Below, one piece after another: positions 41,101 to 56,100 of a stretch of 64,000 bases of DNA (its first letter is position 1; each line of letters begins with the position of its first letter). The notes beneath the pieces are model-generated. The model saw only the letters and a program-made list of their open reading frames with translations, was not told where the DNA came from and searched no databases. The stretch covers positions 8,478,324 to 8,542,323 of the forward strand of contig BROE01000005.1 of NCBI GenBank assembly GCA_036571765.1. The letters are read 5' to 3'. The DNA comes from Plecoglossus altivelis (lineage: Eukaryota; Chordata; Actinopteri; Osmeriformes; Plecoglossidae). Both the position numbers and the translations under genes were made by a program.

Positions 41101-44100
41101 AACAAGTATCCTGGACACAATGCTGCTGACAAATGTTATTTTCCCTCCTGGCATTGCACTAGTGGTGGCCAGTTTCATTTTTCAAAGACCTAACCTTGGC
41201 CCTTCACACACATAACAGATATTAAAAGCACCCTGCAAACACGGGCATATTACTTGCTTTCTATTATCAGAACACATTGCTCCCTGGGGCTGAGTTCCCT
41301 CTTCATTTCTATCCTATAAGCTCTAACATGCCATCAAGTAGGCTAGCTATGATGCTTTGCAGTGCTCTATAGTCATTCAAAATCCAGCCTGAAGACTATT
41401 TCAGCATTAGAGGGATAGTGGTCCTTCAGCAGATCAAAATAATGAGTACAGGGTTCCCATTTGGTTGAGATAACACAGTTTTTTGGGGAAAATGTCTTTG
41501 AAACATTACTTGAGGAGGCTGTTAGCCATACCAATGATGACCCACCAGTGAAAGTCCTGCTGTATCTTGATGTTTCTATAATTTCACTATAAATAATACA
41601 AATGTATATCCATGAGGATTTTCTTGCTTGCTTACTTACTTCCCCAGGGCAAAGCACTCCAGTCTCACAGTCACTCCTTTAGCAGCAAGAACAGATGTAG
41701 GAAAATGCACCTCGATTTTAGGCTCATATTCACCCATTATACCTGGATGAAAAAGGGAAAAGAGATGGAAGTTAGCAGAACAAGAGGACACCTAGACGAT
41801 CACACTACCTATGTACCCACCTCTAACGTCTCACACTGAGTCCAAAATTACTTACTGTAACCCCTATTTGTAGCTTTCCCACCCAATCTCTTACAATAGC
41901 GCAGATGTAGGCCAAAAATGCAGCCACACAGAAAACAAAGTGCACTGGGTTGTAGATGCTGATCCAAAGTGCCTGCGGTGTCCTGGCGTTAAGAGGCCTG
42001 CTCTGGTCTCACAGCGCACACAGCACACTAAATCATGCAGTTCACAGGTCTGAGACTGTAAATTACTCACACCGTCTGCTGCTTACGCCAAATAATCCAC
42101 CTTGCTGTCTTCCAATCGCTCTCTGTTACTCCATCCTCATTAATTATGTGTCCAAGCAAAGCGAGTGTGTCCCAGATTAACAAAATGTGCCCTTCTATGA
42201 ATTCTCAGGGAAAACCAGCACAGGAATTGCTGTTCACAAAATATTCTACAATGACGTATACTTAATACAAGAATTGATGAATAAAACATTTTCTAAATTA
42301 CATTTTTCCCATCCTAAGAAGTCACCATGTATATTGGTACCGCTGTGCATGTATAGCGACACAACAGCAACGGCTTGGAGTGGGATTTACAGTGAAGCCT
42401 AGGTTTTATTTGTTCTATCCGACATACAGCACTTTGTCACAGGCTGTTGGAAGTCAAAGTGAGCTGAGGAGCTCTGAAGGTTACATAACACAGAAGCTCT
42501 ACAGCAGCTAGTTTAAAACCATGTTGTTGCATGTATGGGTGTATAGATGATCCTGGTCCTAATGTATGGCAGAACAAACCATTAATGTTCCATGTTCAAC
42601 CAATGTTTAAAGAGATATACTGTAAGTATTTACATTTAATGAGCAACTCAATGATACACATTGTGCCACAAACGTCACATGGGAAAATATGATGAGGCTT
42701 TATTGTTAAATGATCAATCAAATGGATTCCCAGCTTTTAGAACAACTTGTAGCAATTCAGTTGTCTCCCCCTCCTTGTCAGCCACAGCCAGGGGACATGG
42801 TTTCTTTGTTTATTCAACTGTATTTTTAAGGTCCATCTATATCCATTTGCAACAAAGAAATATCAGATGGCATACAGCAAATTTGAAATAACAAAGGAAA
42901 ACACTGCCATCCAGGCCCTAATTACCATTATCCGTCTTATTAAATGGGGGAATGTGTTATGAATTTTACATGAGAGTCTGTCTCTTTGCTTAGGCATTTT
43001 AAATACTACTACAAACACTGCATGAGCTGGCAAGCGTGAGCATGTTTGCAACAGCACTTCTCATGAATTCACATTGACCTTATCAGACAATATACAGTAC
43101 CTGAATGATGGTAGCTTAGATAAATGACCATGTCTAAATTACATTTGGCAAACTGCAATTTCACATTACATATTGAACCAGCTGTTTGGCACACCTTGTC
43201 ATGAGAAGGAGATGAAAACCAAGCAGTAAAAAGAATAGACTGTCTGTACGCAATACATTTTACGATGTTTGTTGCAAAGAACTTTTTGAACCCAATCTCA
43301 TTTGACACATTTATGGTTCCAAAGCAGCCCTTTACATTTAATGAATTTGCAATATTTCACTGGTTCACGTGCTCAAACATGACCAACCTACATTTGTAAT
43401 GAGGTAGTCTATTTGCTCTTCCAAATCCATGTATTTACTATATTAAAAATATTTTTGTGTTTTTGCTATATTCAGACTACATTACAGCATAATGTATGGT
43501 TTGAGCTATGCCAATTATGGGATGGAAAACAAGACCTAAAATGTCAAGTTAAAGAATATCAACCTCATTAAAAATACCTGCCCTTTTCAGCGTAGGGTGA
43601 GATCAGATCATCGTCAACAGCAGTGATGACAGTGATTCTCAGAGTTAACTTATTTTTTTAACTAAATGATAATGTCCAATGTGCTAATACTGCATTGTGT
43701 TTTTTTAAACGCAAAGGTTAAAACTTAAAGCCCTATCATCAGATACAAACATTGTATATTTTGAAGTACGGCATACAAAATGTAACCGTCTGGACAAGAA
43801 ATACTTCCTCAGATTCCGTTAAAATGAAACCACATTGTGACATTGTCACAAAGGTTGAGAGAAGGGAATAAAATCTTGTTGGGCTGAAGCACTTTTCCTT
43901 TTTCGGACAGTCATTAACCACACCCAAGGTCGACTGATAGGTGTGTAGTGTAGTGTGTATGTGTCAGTGTACATAGCATTGTGTAGTAAACAACAAATAG
44001 TAAATAGTAAGTTCACACACAGTTATAATAAAAATACATTATATTTTTCTGTAAATAGAAAGCTTACTAGGCTTTGTGTTTTAAACTGCATATTCTACAT

Positions 44101-47100
44101 TATCTACTGACCATCATTATGCTAATATGTGTCCTCCACAAATTAGGTGATCCATCCAGGACCCTATAGGTGCTATGCTCCTTAGATGTTCCTGTAGACT
44201 GCAGTTCAGCGAAGATCCATGATTTAGCATGGGTCTCATGGAGCCTAGAGGCAGCTTTGATTAAGAGAGTCAGAGCAGGAGCAGGACGGGGGGGAGCCGC
44301 ACACAGATCCAGCATGAACTATCTCAATTCTAATTATCCATTACTTTCAGAGGGACACAATAAATGGCTTCTGATTGGTTGAGATCCAGCGATGAAAAAG
44401 CACACAGCTTGTGAGGGATTTTCTGGTGAGGTGTGCCAATGTCATTTACAGCCTTATAGACCCACATTTGCGATACATACGACTGCTATCTGTGAGAATC
44501 CCAAAACAACGCCTGCCAGGAAAACATGTATTGTAATGAGTTCACGGCTGAGTGGAGATTTGAATTGGCCACACTTCTGTTCCAGGTGAAAAAACCCTCC
44601 TTCAACCTACTAAGATTTCCCAAAGCCCAAAACAACATCAAAACCAAAATCAAGTGAAACTTGTGGGTACAACAAAAAGTAAATTGTTCTCCACCACCTG
44701 TGGTGAGAGTACAACTGTTCTGTCAATATGTTTATGGCATCATCAAGTCTTGAACATATTCTCAATCCCTATCTTAGTTAATGAGAGGAACAATCTTATT
44801 TGCTGAGGTAAAATGCTTAACGCTATATCTGTCTCTAAAGAGTGTTTCACAAAACAAGGCTATGCAAATTGAAAGCGAAACATAAGCTTGCTGGAGGGAA
44901 TGCAGCTCTGGATAGGCAAATATGTGTGGCAACATCCACCTCGACAAGATTTCCATGGGCAAAAAAAAGTCCTTTCACAACTGCACAGGGGAGGCATTCT
45001 CAATGGCCTTCTGAAACCTTGACAATGACAAGCACCTGTGCAGGGTGATGGACGCTTCTGTGTAGTCAGATGTGAAAAGGCTATGGGTGAACGATGTACC
45101 TGAATCCAACAGCTCCCTTGCACAGCTCCTGGGAGGCCAGTATAAAAGAGTGAAATCCCATCCACAGTGAGGACCATTGATTCAGTTAATTTTATGCCAG
45201 GAAACTGATTTCCCTGATGGGCAGTTTCACCGAAGCACATTGTCAGTGGAGAAAGCACTCCACAGTAATAATAAAGCTTTGCACACCATCTATTTAGACA
45301 GCGTTTAGAATTCATGACACTTTCCCTACCAAAGCCCTCCTCAAATGCAGGAAAAATGTGCTCTTGTGGCTAAATACATGAATGTAATGTAAACGTATTA
45401 ACACCACACCACTTGTGGCATGTGTGCTGCCTAATGTGCAAAATACGCTAGTATACTCTCTGCCATTGTACTTGGGGACAGGATAGTAAAATGGACAAAC
45501 CTCTCCGGATTGGATTGGAGACGTTTTGTGGAACGGTTGTGGTTGATCCCTACTCTTGGCTTGTCACTAGAGCAGTGCTAAAGGGTTAGCGTGCGGTTGA
45601 GTGGGGACCTCACCATCTGTTTTCAGTATCAGCTGTGTTGGCGGGCTCAGGACCCGCGCGTTGGTCACCGTGTTCTTCACCAGACAGATGTAGCTGCCCA
45701 CGTCTGAGGGCTGCACCTTGGAGATGTACAGGTTGCCGGTTTCTTGGGAGATGAAGCGCCGGCTGTCCTCAGCCACAAATGAGGGAAACTCGTTGAACAC
45801 CCAGCTGTATATTATCTCTGGACGAACAGGGAGAGAGCATACAGATGAGACTAATGCACATCACACTAGGTCCCCAAGGACCCTGTTTCTTATTCTGAGG
45901 GAGCAGCGTTCATCTGTTAGAGGGCAAGAGCAGTCACCTTGGGAGCTCAAATTAAGTCTATTTTTGCTTATGAATTCACAGTCACAGTCACAGGACACAA
46001 GTAAACCCATAACGGCACATCTATAGGGTTTTAACGCCCAAAACAATGCTATGTCTTACGTCTATAGGTATTCGTAGCATGTTAAATAGAGCCTGAAAAA
46101 TATGATTTGCATGGAAAATTGATAAAAAGATCTGACATTTGTGACCGAAATGTTATCGGCGTTACATGGCTATTAACATGTAAGTTAATACGTAATTGCA
46201 TTCAAGACAAACACATAGGGATAGAAAATATCTCTCCATGGCAGACTTTGCGGCACAGATGTGCATATAAATTAGACGTTCTTTGTGAAGTCATGCTGGG
46301 TTTCAAATCAAACGACAGAAAGTAGAAAGAATCCCTGCTGGCTTGGAACAACATTTACTGTTGCAGCAGAACCAAATTGATCATGTTACACTAAACAGAC
46401 ATCAGTCTTATAAGGACACAATAGTTTGATATCTTGGTGTTTGATTAATGCCAATATCTTTCAAGACAGTCTTGTCAATCAAAGAGTAGATACGGAATAG
46501 ATTATATGTCAACAATCAAGTGACAATGTGATTATTGAATGCATTTCATAGTTCATTAATTTCTATTTTGTAATTTGCACATCTCAGATTTTATAGCTGA
46601 CTAATCACTGACAAGATTCTATTTACACTTAGTTAAAGAGTTGAACTGCATTTATGAATGGTGAAGCATCATGTTTTGCTGAAGTCCTAATTTCATGTTG
46701 TTTTTAGATAAATCATTTTGTTGACACCCCTAATTTAAATTAACAATAAAAGTTGTAGATAATCTGAACATGCGACTGATCAATGCTACAGAGTCAAGCC
46801 AAGAGTGATTCATACATTTGGTTTCAGAGGTCATAGTAACTTCATAAAGCATCAACACTAAAACCTTCTCATACAGAGTAAAGCCATAAAATTGAAAATA
46901 ATAACCTGTTCACATCTCAGCGATTCCAAATTATTTTCAATTATATGACCATTCTAATTTTACAATGCTTCCTCCATAATAATGGTCTTAAATTCTTCAA
47001 CAACAGAATGAAATACATTAACCTAAAGATTATTTTATGTTCCCAGAATATTAATTTCAATTTTCTACTTGCACTCATCTAATAGCCCATTAGACAAGGC

Positions 47101-50100
47101 TCTAAACATTTAATTGATGCAATTTATATCTAAATTACAATCACTGCATCACCTCTATTGGAGTGCATATATATATATATAAATATATGCACAAACAACC
47201 AACAAGGAAGGATTTGACATGAAAGCTTTGCTAGTTCTTGACCTTCGCATAGAGGTTGAAATTGAATGTACTGTGCAGTATGCATCATATATGTACATTA
47301 TTTCAATATATTAGCCTTTGATTAATTTAGGTCCATTTCAAATTTTCATGATTAAATGGATGTTTAGTTTCATGTCAATTCAACATGTGCATTCCAGTGG
47401 AACACCATCAGCATCACTAGGTTTGGAAAAATGGCCTATGTTCCAGGCACATTTTCACCATTGGGTCAACCCTGGTCAATGAGTCAAAATGAGAACACCT
47501 GCCCAAGAAATAAATGCATACATGTCTGTGAATCATTTGCCCCAGACTTTGATTTATTAAACTGGGAATAGCTTATGGTGAATGTGATTCGAAAATTCAA
47601 TCTCCACTCTTCACCAGCTGTGCAGTTTCTGATTTCTACATGTTACCATGACATGCAATATGGCATCCAGGAAATGCCTGTGCAGCTGAAGAGCACTTGG
47701 CAGAAATCCCCTTGGGGAAACTCCAGTGGTGGAGCAGAGCTGATCCACGGAGAAAACGGGGATGATTCATGGCAACAAAAGAGGGCTCACACAGGAGCTT
47801 ATGTTAGAGGACAACTGATTGAGATTTGAGATTTGCCATTAAATGTCCCCACATGCTGCGTGGCCTGCATGTTATAATTGCCTATTTTGGATTTCTTTTC
47901 ATTTCTAATGATCCAGTAAATTTGAACTCTGAGACCCTGTGTCTGCTGGAAGTGGCTCATTGTCTAGGATGATGGGCAAAAAACCCTGAAGAAATCTGAC
48001 ACTGAAGGCTGCATCCAAACAGTATCAGCTGATCATATACTATACTAACTGGATAGAATAACAAAGGAATTGTTTTTTAAACAATGTATGCTTTACAGTA
48101 CAATACTGCGAAAGTACTGCAAAGCCTGTAAAGTATGCTATAACGCTATAGTACGATACCCCCATCCCTGCCACCATTCCCTCCTCTACTATTATGTCTG
48201 AATGGCAGTTTGAATGTGTCCCTCCATAAACCTGAGAACCACACCTGGGAATGGGGGTGAGAACATCCTACCTGGTGAGTGGACAGGAGGAGTGCACATC
48301 AGCACCACACCTTGACCTTCACGCACAGCGACATCGCCTCGTGTTCTCCCACTGAAGGCACCCAGATCTGCAACAGAAGCAAAGAAGCACTGAGTTAAAG
48401 CTCAACCAGATTATATTTACAAACACTTGGATCTTTCTCCAGGTTTTACAGTACTGATATTACATACCATAGCAAAACATGATGAAAATAATTAGGTTAC
48501 GATTATCATTCTAGCATATGGTATTGTTTTACAATAAAATGCTAGGTTCTGGTATACATGGATTTGAAATAACCATCTTTGAGAATTGCGAAGCTTTTTT
48601 TACACTACACTATTTAGCTTTATTTTACCTCTGGGAAACGGCACACTGATTATACGGCAATACAGGTGAGATTCTCTGTATTTTTCTCAAAGCACTTCAA
48701 AAGCAAGATATTCAAGCTAATGAAAAGTGATTCTTGGCTGTCTACTGACCTGGGGCAGGTCTATGAGTCCTTGCCTTATTTTAATCCATCACTCAGAGCA
48801 GAATGTTTACCATTTACAGTTACAATTTGATCATTATGACTCATAGCAACTATAAAACCTCCCTCTCAATTTCATACGCATAGAACAAACATCCAGATTT
48901 AAAGTCTTTATCAAAATGTAGCATGCATATGGTGCAGGAGTTACACTCTAGCCAGCCTATTGACCCACTTTCATGGGGTGATCCACACAGCCACCTCACA
49001 AAAATATCAAATGAAGAAAAACGAAGAAATAAAAACGCATGTGAGAAGATGAGACAATGCTGCAAACCCCAGAAGATTTTAGGTGGCATTACAAATGACT
49101 TCTACATTGTGCTTTAGGGCACAAAGTGTCTGGGTGTATTGGAGGGAAAAATAATCCTGACTACATGATTTATCTGCACTAACAAGCTGCATTGAACTAA
49201 GGCTTTACAGAGATCCTGAAGAGACTGGCACTATGTTGACTATTGATTCATCTGTTTATGTCCCCAGCCCTTCTGTGGTCTCCATATCTGTCCTTTTTTG
49301 TGCTCAGTACTCCATTTAAAGATGGCATTCTGAATATAGCTAATCAATTTCTACTCCTGTAGACAAAATGAGCAAATGGATTTCCTTTTTTTTCTCCAGA
49401 GGGAAAAATGAGGAAAATAAATAATTTAAATTTCACTCAAGATGAGGAAACCAAATAGCTAAGGCTTTGGTTTTTAGGGCTGGCTATGAATATCAATGGA
49501 ACGTGAGGCCAGTAAAAATTCATCAAATTTACAGAGATGTCAAAAAGTCATTATTGATGATATTGGATATGATTTCCACTGGAAGTGTCATGAGAAAGCT
49601 TACGAAAATAAGTAAAACATATGCTGGATTTCCAAAGCACTCTCACATTCTCTTGACACATTCGCTTTGTAAAGTGATACGTTATTTAAGCGAATCAATG
49701 TCTTCAATATTTCACCAATGGCATATGGTATGACTCAGAAATTAAGATCTGTTCATTTGTAAACCTTTTTTCCCACTCTTTTTCATGTTGTGTATAACTA
49801 CTATGGCAAACTGCACCTGGCTGGGCAGTGTCGGACATTTTTGTAATAAGTCCTCATAATGTTTGCTATAGCTCTTATTAATGTGGTACATAATTGAAAC
49901 GTAATGATTACTGATTAAACATATTTATTTAATCAGATAATATTATAATGACATAAAATGGGGTCGGGTTTAGTTGTTTACCACAAAAGTAAAACGTTCA
50001 CTATATTTCCAACTGCTTCGCATAATACATCTTGTCTATTTTAGAACAATATATTCAATGTCACACGTGGATGAGACAACCCTGACTCACTGCTACTGAA

Positions 50101-53100
50101 GATCTCTGTATGGCTCGATACCCAAGTCTCCCCCACCCTCGTGTCTGCGGGGACTAGAGAGGATCCCACTGGGGAGGAAGATCAGAGGCTTTCCCCTCTG
50201 CCTGCTGCCTTCAAAGACAGGACTAAAAAATAGCCCAAGTGTGAGTTCAGCAGCTCAGAATTTCAAAACAAAGAGAGAAAAGAGGTGCTACTGGGACAGG
50301 TTTCGAGGCAGAGTACATGGCTGTTGAGGAGAATATTGAAACCCTTGGCTGCTGCGTTCTTGATGCACTGAAGAAAGACTGACGCTCCTTCCTTCTCTCC
50401 TATTCCCAGACAGTGCTTGGCAATGCTCAAAATGCATGCCCTGGACACAGAGTAAAAGACCACTATTCAGGGCTGCCCAAGGTAATGCTTTGGAGAGGAA
50501 AGTAGATAAGAAGACACTAGAATACATAACCTCCCTACTCAGTGAAACATCTTCCAAGGATCTGAAACAGCTGCAAAGTTTGAACACCATCTCCCAATCC
50601 ATAAAACATAACTGGTGTAGGTGAGATTTATAATAGCAACTTTATACTCTGGGTGGTGAAGAAGGCTTTGCAATGCGTGAAACTGTGCCATTCCGTTATG
50701 AAAAAAAAGTTCAAGCGGAGTGATTAATGAAGCCCATTCGTTATACTGAGTGAGAGGAGTAAGGCTCTGCATCCAAATGTTTGGTGCAGGGGCACTTTCA
50801 GTTCTACTTCTCAGTCTCTTTATGGCTTATGTCACGTTAAGACCAGGTAGACATACTGTATACTCTTGGTTTACACCTTTTTTATGTTGCCTTTGTATGT
50901 GTTTATGTGCATAAGAGATATGAAGACTCTGCACATTTCTTTACGCACGCAGACGCTCGCACACACACCCACACACACACACACACACTCTGGGTTCGCT
51001 GTTGTTGGCCTAGCCAGGCTCAGCAGGATGTAGCATCTATTGATCTCACAGTGGGTCCTGTCAAGGCTGCACACAGCCCCATTCTCAAGGTAGACACTAC
51101 TAGAAAGAGCATGTAGCATATCTCAGTGTTTGTAGACAGAGCTATTTCAACGCATTCTAACTACCCAATCTGGACATCGACAAGGTCAGAAAACTGAGAG
51201 GCTTTTGAGGGCAATAATGAAAACAAACGTGAATCACAAGTCTTGAGAACATGCTAACAGTTTGATGATATTTGGTTCATTTATACTGTCTAACAAGTTA
51301 AGTAAGAGAAAACTCTTTGAGTCACCATCTGTGGTAGCTTACCACTTCCAACCATATTAGCAACAGGGTATGTACAGAAAACCAGCAAATAGCTTTGAGG
51401 TTGATATTTAAAATGTGTTGGATGGGGCATGGTATTGAGATGCACTACAAATAACAACAAACAGCAACATGCACTCTCCATGCAATCGCACACAGAACAA
51501 CTTTTGAGTTCATCCTAGCGATAGGGTACTGTAGCTGCAAAACATTGGCAAGACTTCACTGGCTGGGCAATGCACACAAAAACCTCCAGTACACAAGCCA
51601 ACCAACCTGTTCAATGGGAGAAAGTGAAGCAAAAAAACATTCCTTTGCTTTTTCCTTTTAATGGAGTAATTCATCACTTACACCTACATTTTTACCTTCA
51701 GAAGCAAAGTATAAGTCCCCACGAAATAAAGAAATAAACATAACATCATGTATTTCCTTGAAACAGTCCACCGACAGAGCACGCTGAAGCATAAGCTCCC
51801 TGTGGGCATGCCAATAAGGCTATTATGGTCATTGCTCCTGGGGAAACTGTGAGCAAAACCAACAATGTGTTTTCCACCAAGCACAGTGCCCCTGGCCTCT
51901 TCTTCTATGCTTCCTTGGCTTGTGATGATGGTTTGGAGTTTGGCCAGGGGATTACTAGGGGAAGAAATGTGCTTTTTGCTTTCATTCAGCACTGAGGCAC
52001 AGAGTTGAGGGCACTTTCCCAGCTAATAGGACAATCAGAGTATATGGAGCCAGTGGAGCCCAAAGTGCAAGGAATAGGTGGAGTTACATGTTGTGTTTTT
52101 ACCCCTAGAACTAAGCAGGTCTAGTTTAGGCAAAAAGACACAAGGCTTGAAGCTAAACATGTATCTTTTAAGAAAATAGTCCCAATAACTAACTTATTTC
52201 TTCAAATGTTATTGGCACAATATTCTATGTAATTCGTAAATATTCAGAAATATCACCATATATGCCAGTGTACTTGTTTTAATTTACAAATATATGGCAT
52301 TTAAAAGAGATGAATAAAGGAACTAGGAAAATACTTACAAGCAAACTGCAAGAGCGCGTCTCGACTCAGGATTGTTCCATAACTATTATCTGCCTTGCAC
52401 TGGTATCTCCCGTAATCCGTGACTTCACTTGCATTGGTTATGATCAAGTTTCCGTCGATAAAGGTGTAGCGGTAGTCTGATTCAACATCCACCTCTGTTC
52501 CATTGATGAGCCAACTTCCAACACAATGAGAGCAGAGAAGGGTTATAACAGTGGGAATGAGGACATAAGATGGACAGGGTTGGTCATCCAGGGGATGGAC
52601 ATACCATACCTGTACGTAGGTGGAGGATTGCCTCGTGCTTCACAGTTCATCATCACCTTCCGCTCTTCTGAGTCCAACGCAAAGATGCCATCTTCAGGCT
52701 CCTGGATGAATACGGGTCCAAACTCTTCATTCTCTTAAGTCAGAACACATGGATTATGTCAGGAAACTCAGAACCTTTTTGTCCAATAGCCAAAGGTGAT
52801 CACCCAACGACATGCCTCCTACATAGTGAAGCATGAGCATTCTCCTTCACTGGCTCCATTTGACAGGCTATTTGGGTTTCAAATGTCATTTTTACACACA
52901 TTCTTCGCTTGATTGTTACTTAGCTTTGAGTTCAAACACAATGTACTTCACTTTCTCTATGACTGATCTAAACAATTTCTGTGTTTTTCTGGATGTATAC
53001 CCTTCTGAAAATAATGAGTACTCAGTAGGCTCTCATCAGCATGCGGAACTGCTGTTGCATAACTGATACAGTGCAGCTTTAAAGCTACAGGCTACCCATG

Positions 53101-56100
53101 GGATAGTGGCACTGAAGATAATTTACACTACAAGGATATAGTTGTTTTGATGGACAACATCCAGACCTGAGCATGCATTGCCCTTCATTGAAAATATCAA
53201 TTCTATTTAAAAGTCATCTCTATAATCCAATTTATGGACAGGGGTAAAGTAAAGGCTTTATTATATGAGCATGAGAGATAGGTTTACCTCATGTACAATA
53301 AAGCAAAATATATTTCTTCGTGAAGAATGCCAATTAGAACTTTTATATTTCTCTGTTCTAATTAAAGTTTAAATTGCAGGGCATCGTGGTTCACGATACT
53401 AATTGTTGCACTGAAGCAGACTTAAAAGCAATTAGCAGTTAATCCATCCTAAACAAAGTAAGTCTACATGGACGACCCACATGCTTATCATCCTATGAGT
53501 GTAAAACAAGATGCCACTGACTGCTTCATTGCAAAACTTGCCATCCGAGATGAAACAGCTCTATTTTGAAACAGCACTCCTACAATGTCCATATGCTTCC
53601 TCGTTTGTTGCCTCTCTCCTCCATGGTTCCTGCCAGAGTCCCTTTGTGAGCAATTCACACTTTGATGTGGTCTTCAGCTACTTTCCTGCCTACTTTCCAC
53701 ATCTTTACGAAAGGTTAAAACTTCTCACAAAGAAGGAAAATCCGGTCTCTTGAGGCAAATGCTGAATACATTCTAAATGCCATAGGAATCTGCTCTTCTA
53801 TCTGCTAATCCATTGCATATGTCTCATCTAAACTAAATTGCCTGATTATTTTGTCAAAGAGAGTTGGCCTGCTTTGAAAATATGCATCTGTTGTGAAAGG
53901 TTACAAAACTGACAATTGTTGTGAAACATGCATGTCCTGGCACAAATATGGATCTTTCAATAGCCTGCTGCTGTTGCTTCCCTCCATAAACGAAGGATCT
54001 AATGTCGAAATAGCTTCTTTCTCTTTGGACCACAGCTTGTTATCTCAACAGCCTCTTAGTATCAAAAAAGAACTCCATGGGGAAAATAATGGCTCTGTAG
54101 GACTATACATAAATCAGATGTCGACAGAACACACTGAATGAAGACTAAGCCTGCTGTCTCACACAAAATCTTTTAAAATACAACAAAGCTGTTTGGTGAT
54201 AGAGAAGATGATCTACTCCTGTATAAGTGGGTTTCACTCAAGGGTTAGCAGACGTAATCAAACATCAACTGCTCAAACAAATAAATAAAAGACAGAAGTA
54301 TGTCTGCACTATTTTCTAGTGATACATTGGCAGGTGTGTACTTCTGTAACAACCCTGACTCCAGGGAGGTAAAGTTTGAAATGTTATACTTCCATGAAAG
54401 ATTAATCTGCAACCACATTGACATTGAAGAGTGAACAGTAAAGGTCAATGAATATCAGAAAAGCACTGTTAAGTCTTTCAGGTTCAAGACGACACGTATT
54501 GATAATAAGGGACACTTATTCATGGGGGGGAAAAGTGTTTGAGGCATTTCCTGGATCTGAATGCTCAAAGGACCATACACGCTTTCAAATAAAAACGTTG
54601 GCTGTATTTACTGCCTTTTCTAGAAGGAAGTATTGATTCTATTGACATGGATGTAATGTCACAGCTGCTAGTATTCAGCATCCATATATTCATGCTGACT
54701 GAGAGGGATGCAAATGTTTCTCTATGGAGAATGCACAATAACCCTGTAGACTTGGGCTTAGAGTGCTCTCCAACTTACTTACTGCCTATTAACGCATAGC
54801 ATTAGCAGCACTACTAAAAGCAGCCACAGTCCCCTAAGTTCCAGCTAGGAGCTTTTGACCTGTTTTAAGGTAGATAAAAAGTAGGAAGGCAGCAGTCCAT
54901 AAATAGCCTTACTCACAGCACTTACGTGAAAAAAAGATGCTGATGTCCTCAGCAAGGACACTGTAGATTAGTTTCAATATATAAAATAATCGTGTTTTTT
55001 CATCCACACAGCAAAAAAAGGGAAATACTCTCAGAATAACCCTTATCAGCACATGTGATCTAATCATGACTTATGTAGCTAGTAACTTTAGGATGTACCA
55101 AGAGGTCTGCTGCTTTGAAAACTCAATATACTGTATCTAAGCAGTTGGACCAAAAATTTGATAATAAAGCAAATATATAAGTGACAGAGAGTAAACGTGG
55201 CTATATTCTTACTGTAATCCAGCTACAATTACTGTACATAGCACATCATGGAAACACATCCTGTGTTACATGCTTATACCTCAAACACAAAGGGAAGCAG
55301 ATTTTGTCTGTGATGTACTGCAGTGAACCAATAGAACCAATATCCCTGTGACATGTGACTTGACTGGGATGTCCTTCCCTGAGTTAAACAGATTTGAGCG
55401 TCTACATGTCAAGACACAAATGATGACTATGTAAAGGATATCCTTGCACCCAATAATATAAATATCAATACATCTTTGGACTCATTGTTTCATTAGGGCA
55501 CAATCTGAGCCGTTCATAAATGATTCCACAACTACAGATCAGCCACACTGTCCTCGTACTGAAATGAATCCATCCGTTTCTAACAATTGTATCCATCTAC
55601 AGTTATAGCGTGGACAAGAGGCTAGGGAGGGGCAGATGCAGCCAGGATCCTTCTTCAATTTCACCGAGAGCATGGCCCTGGTCACTCTGGACTGTACACA
55701 GCGATGATGGATAGGTGAGATTCATTTTCAGAACTAACCAAGCAGCCAGTGTTTCGTCTGAAGGCCAGGCAGAGATGACTGACCACGGCACCCCAGATCG
55801 TGGCGGATGCTTACCTTCACTCCTATAGTCCTCCTGAGAGCTGAACAGACTGAGGGCTGACAGGTGGTGACTGGGGAAAGACGGCCAGTCAGGAGCCAAC
55901 GGCCCTCTGCTACGGTCATGTCGAGATCTGGTTCGTGAATTCAGCATTGAGGAAGAGCTGTCTGGTTTCATCCTCAACAATGCCGCATAAGATACAGGCC
56001 TTCCCGCCACGGCTTCGGCAAAGTCTTCAATACAACACAAGGACAGACAGACAGACAGACAAACAGACCGAGAGACAGACACACAGAGAGAAAGATAAAA

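Noticed and set aside
44860..45315. 151-codon minus-strand frame in intron 6
   Set aside because: It does not fit the contactin reading phase, lacks good splice borders and resembles nothing known.
50288..50602. 104-codon minus-strand frame in a higher-G+C patch of intron 4
   Set aside because: Considered as an alternative exon, but no phase-compatible acceptor/donor pair or contactin similarity was found.
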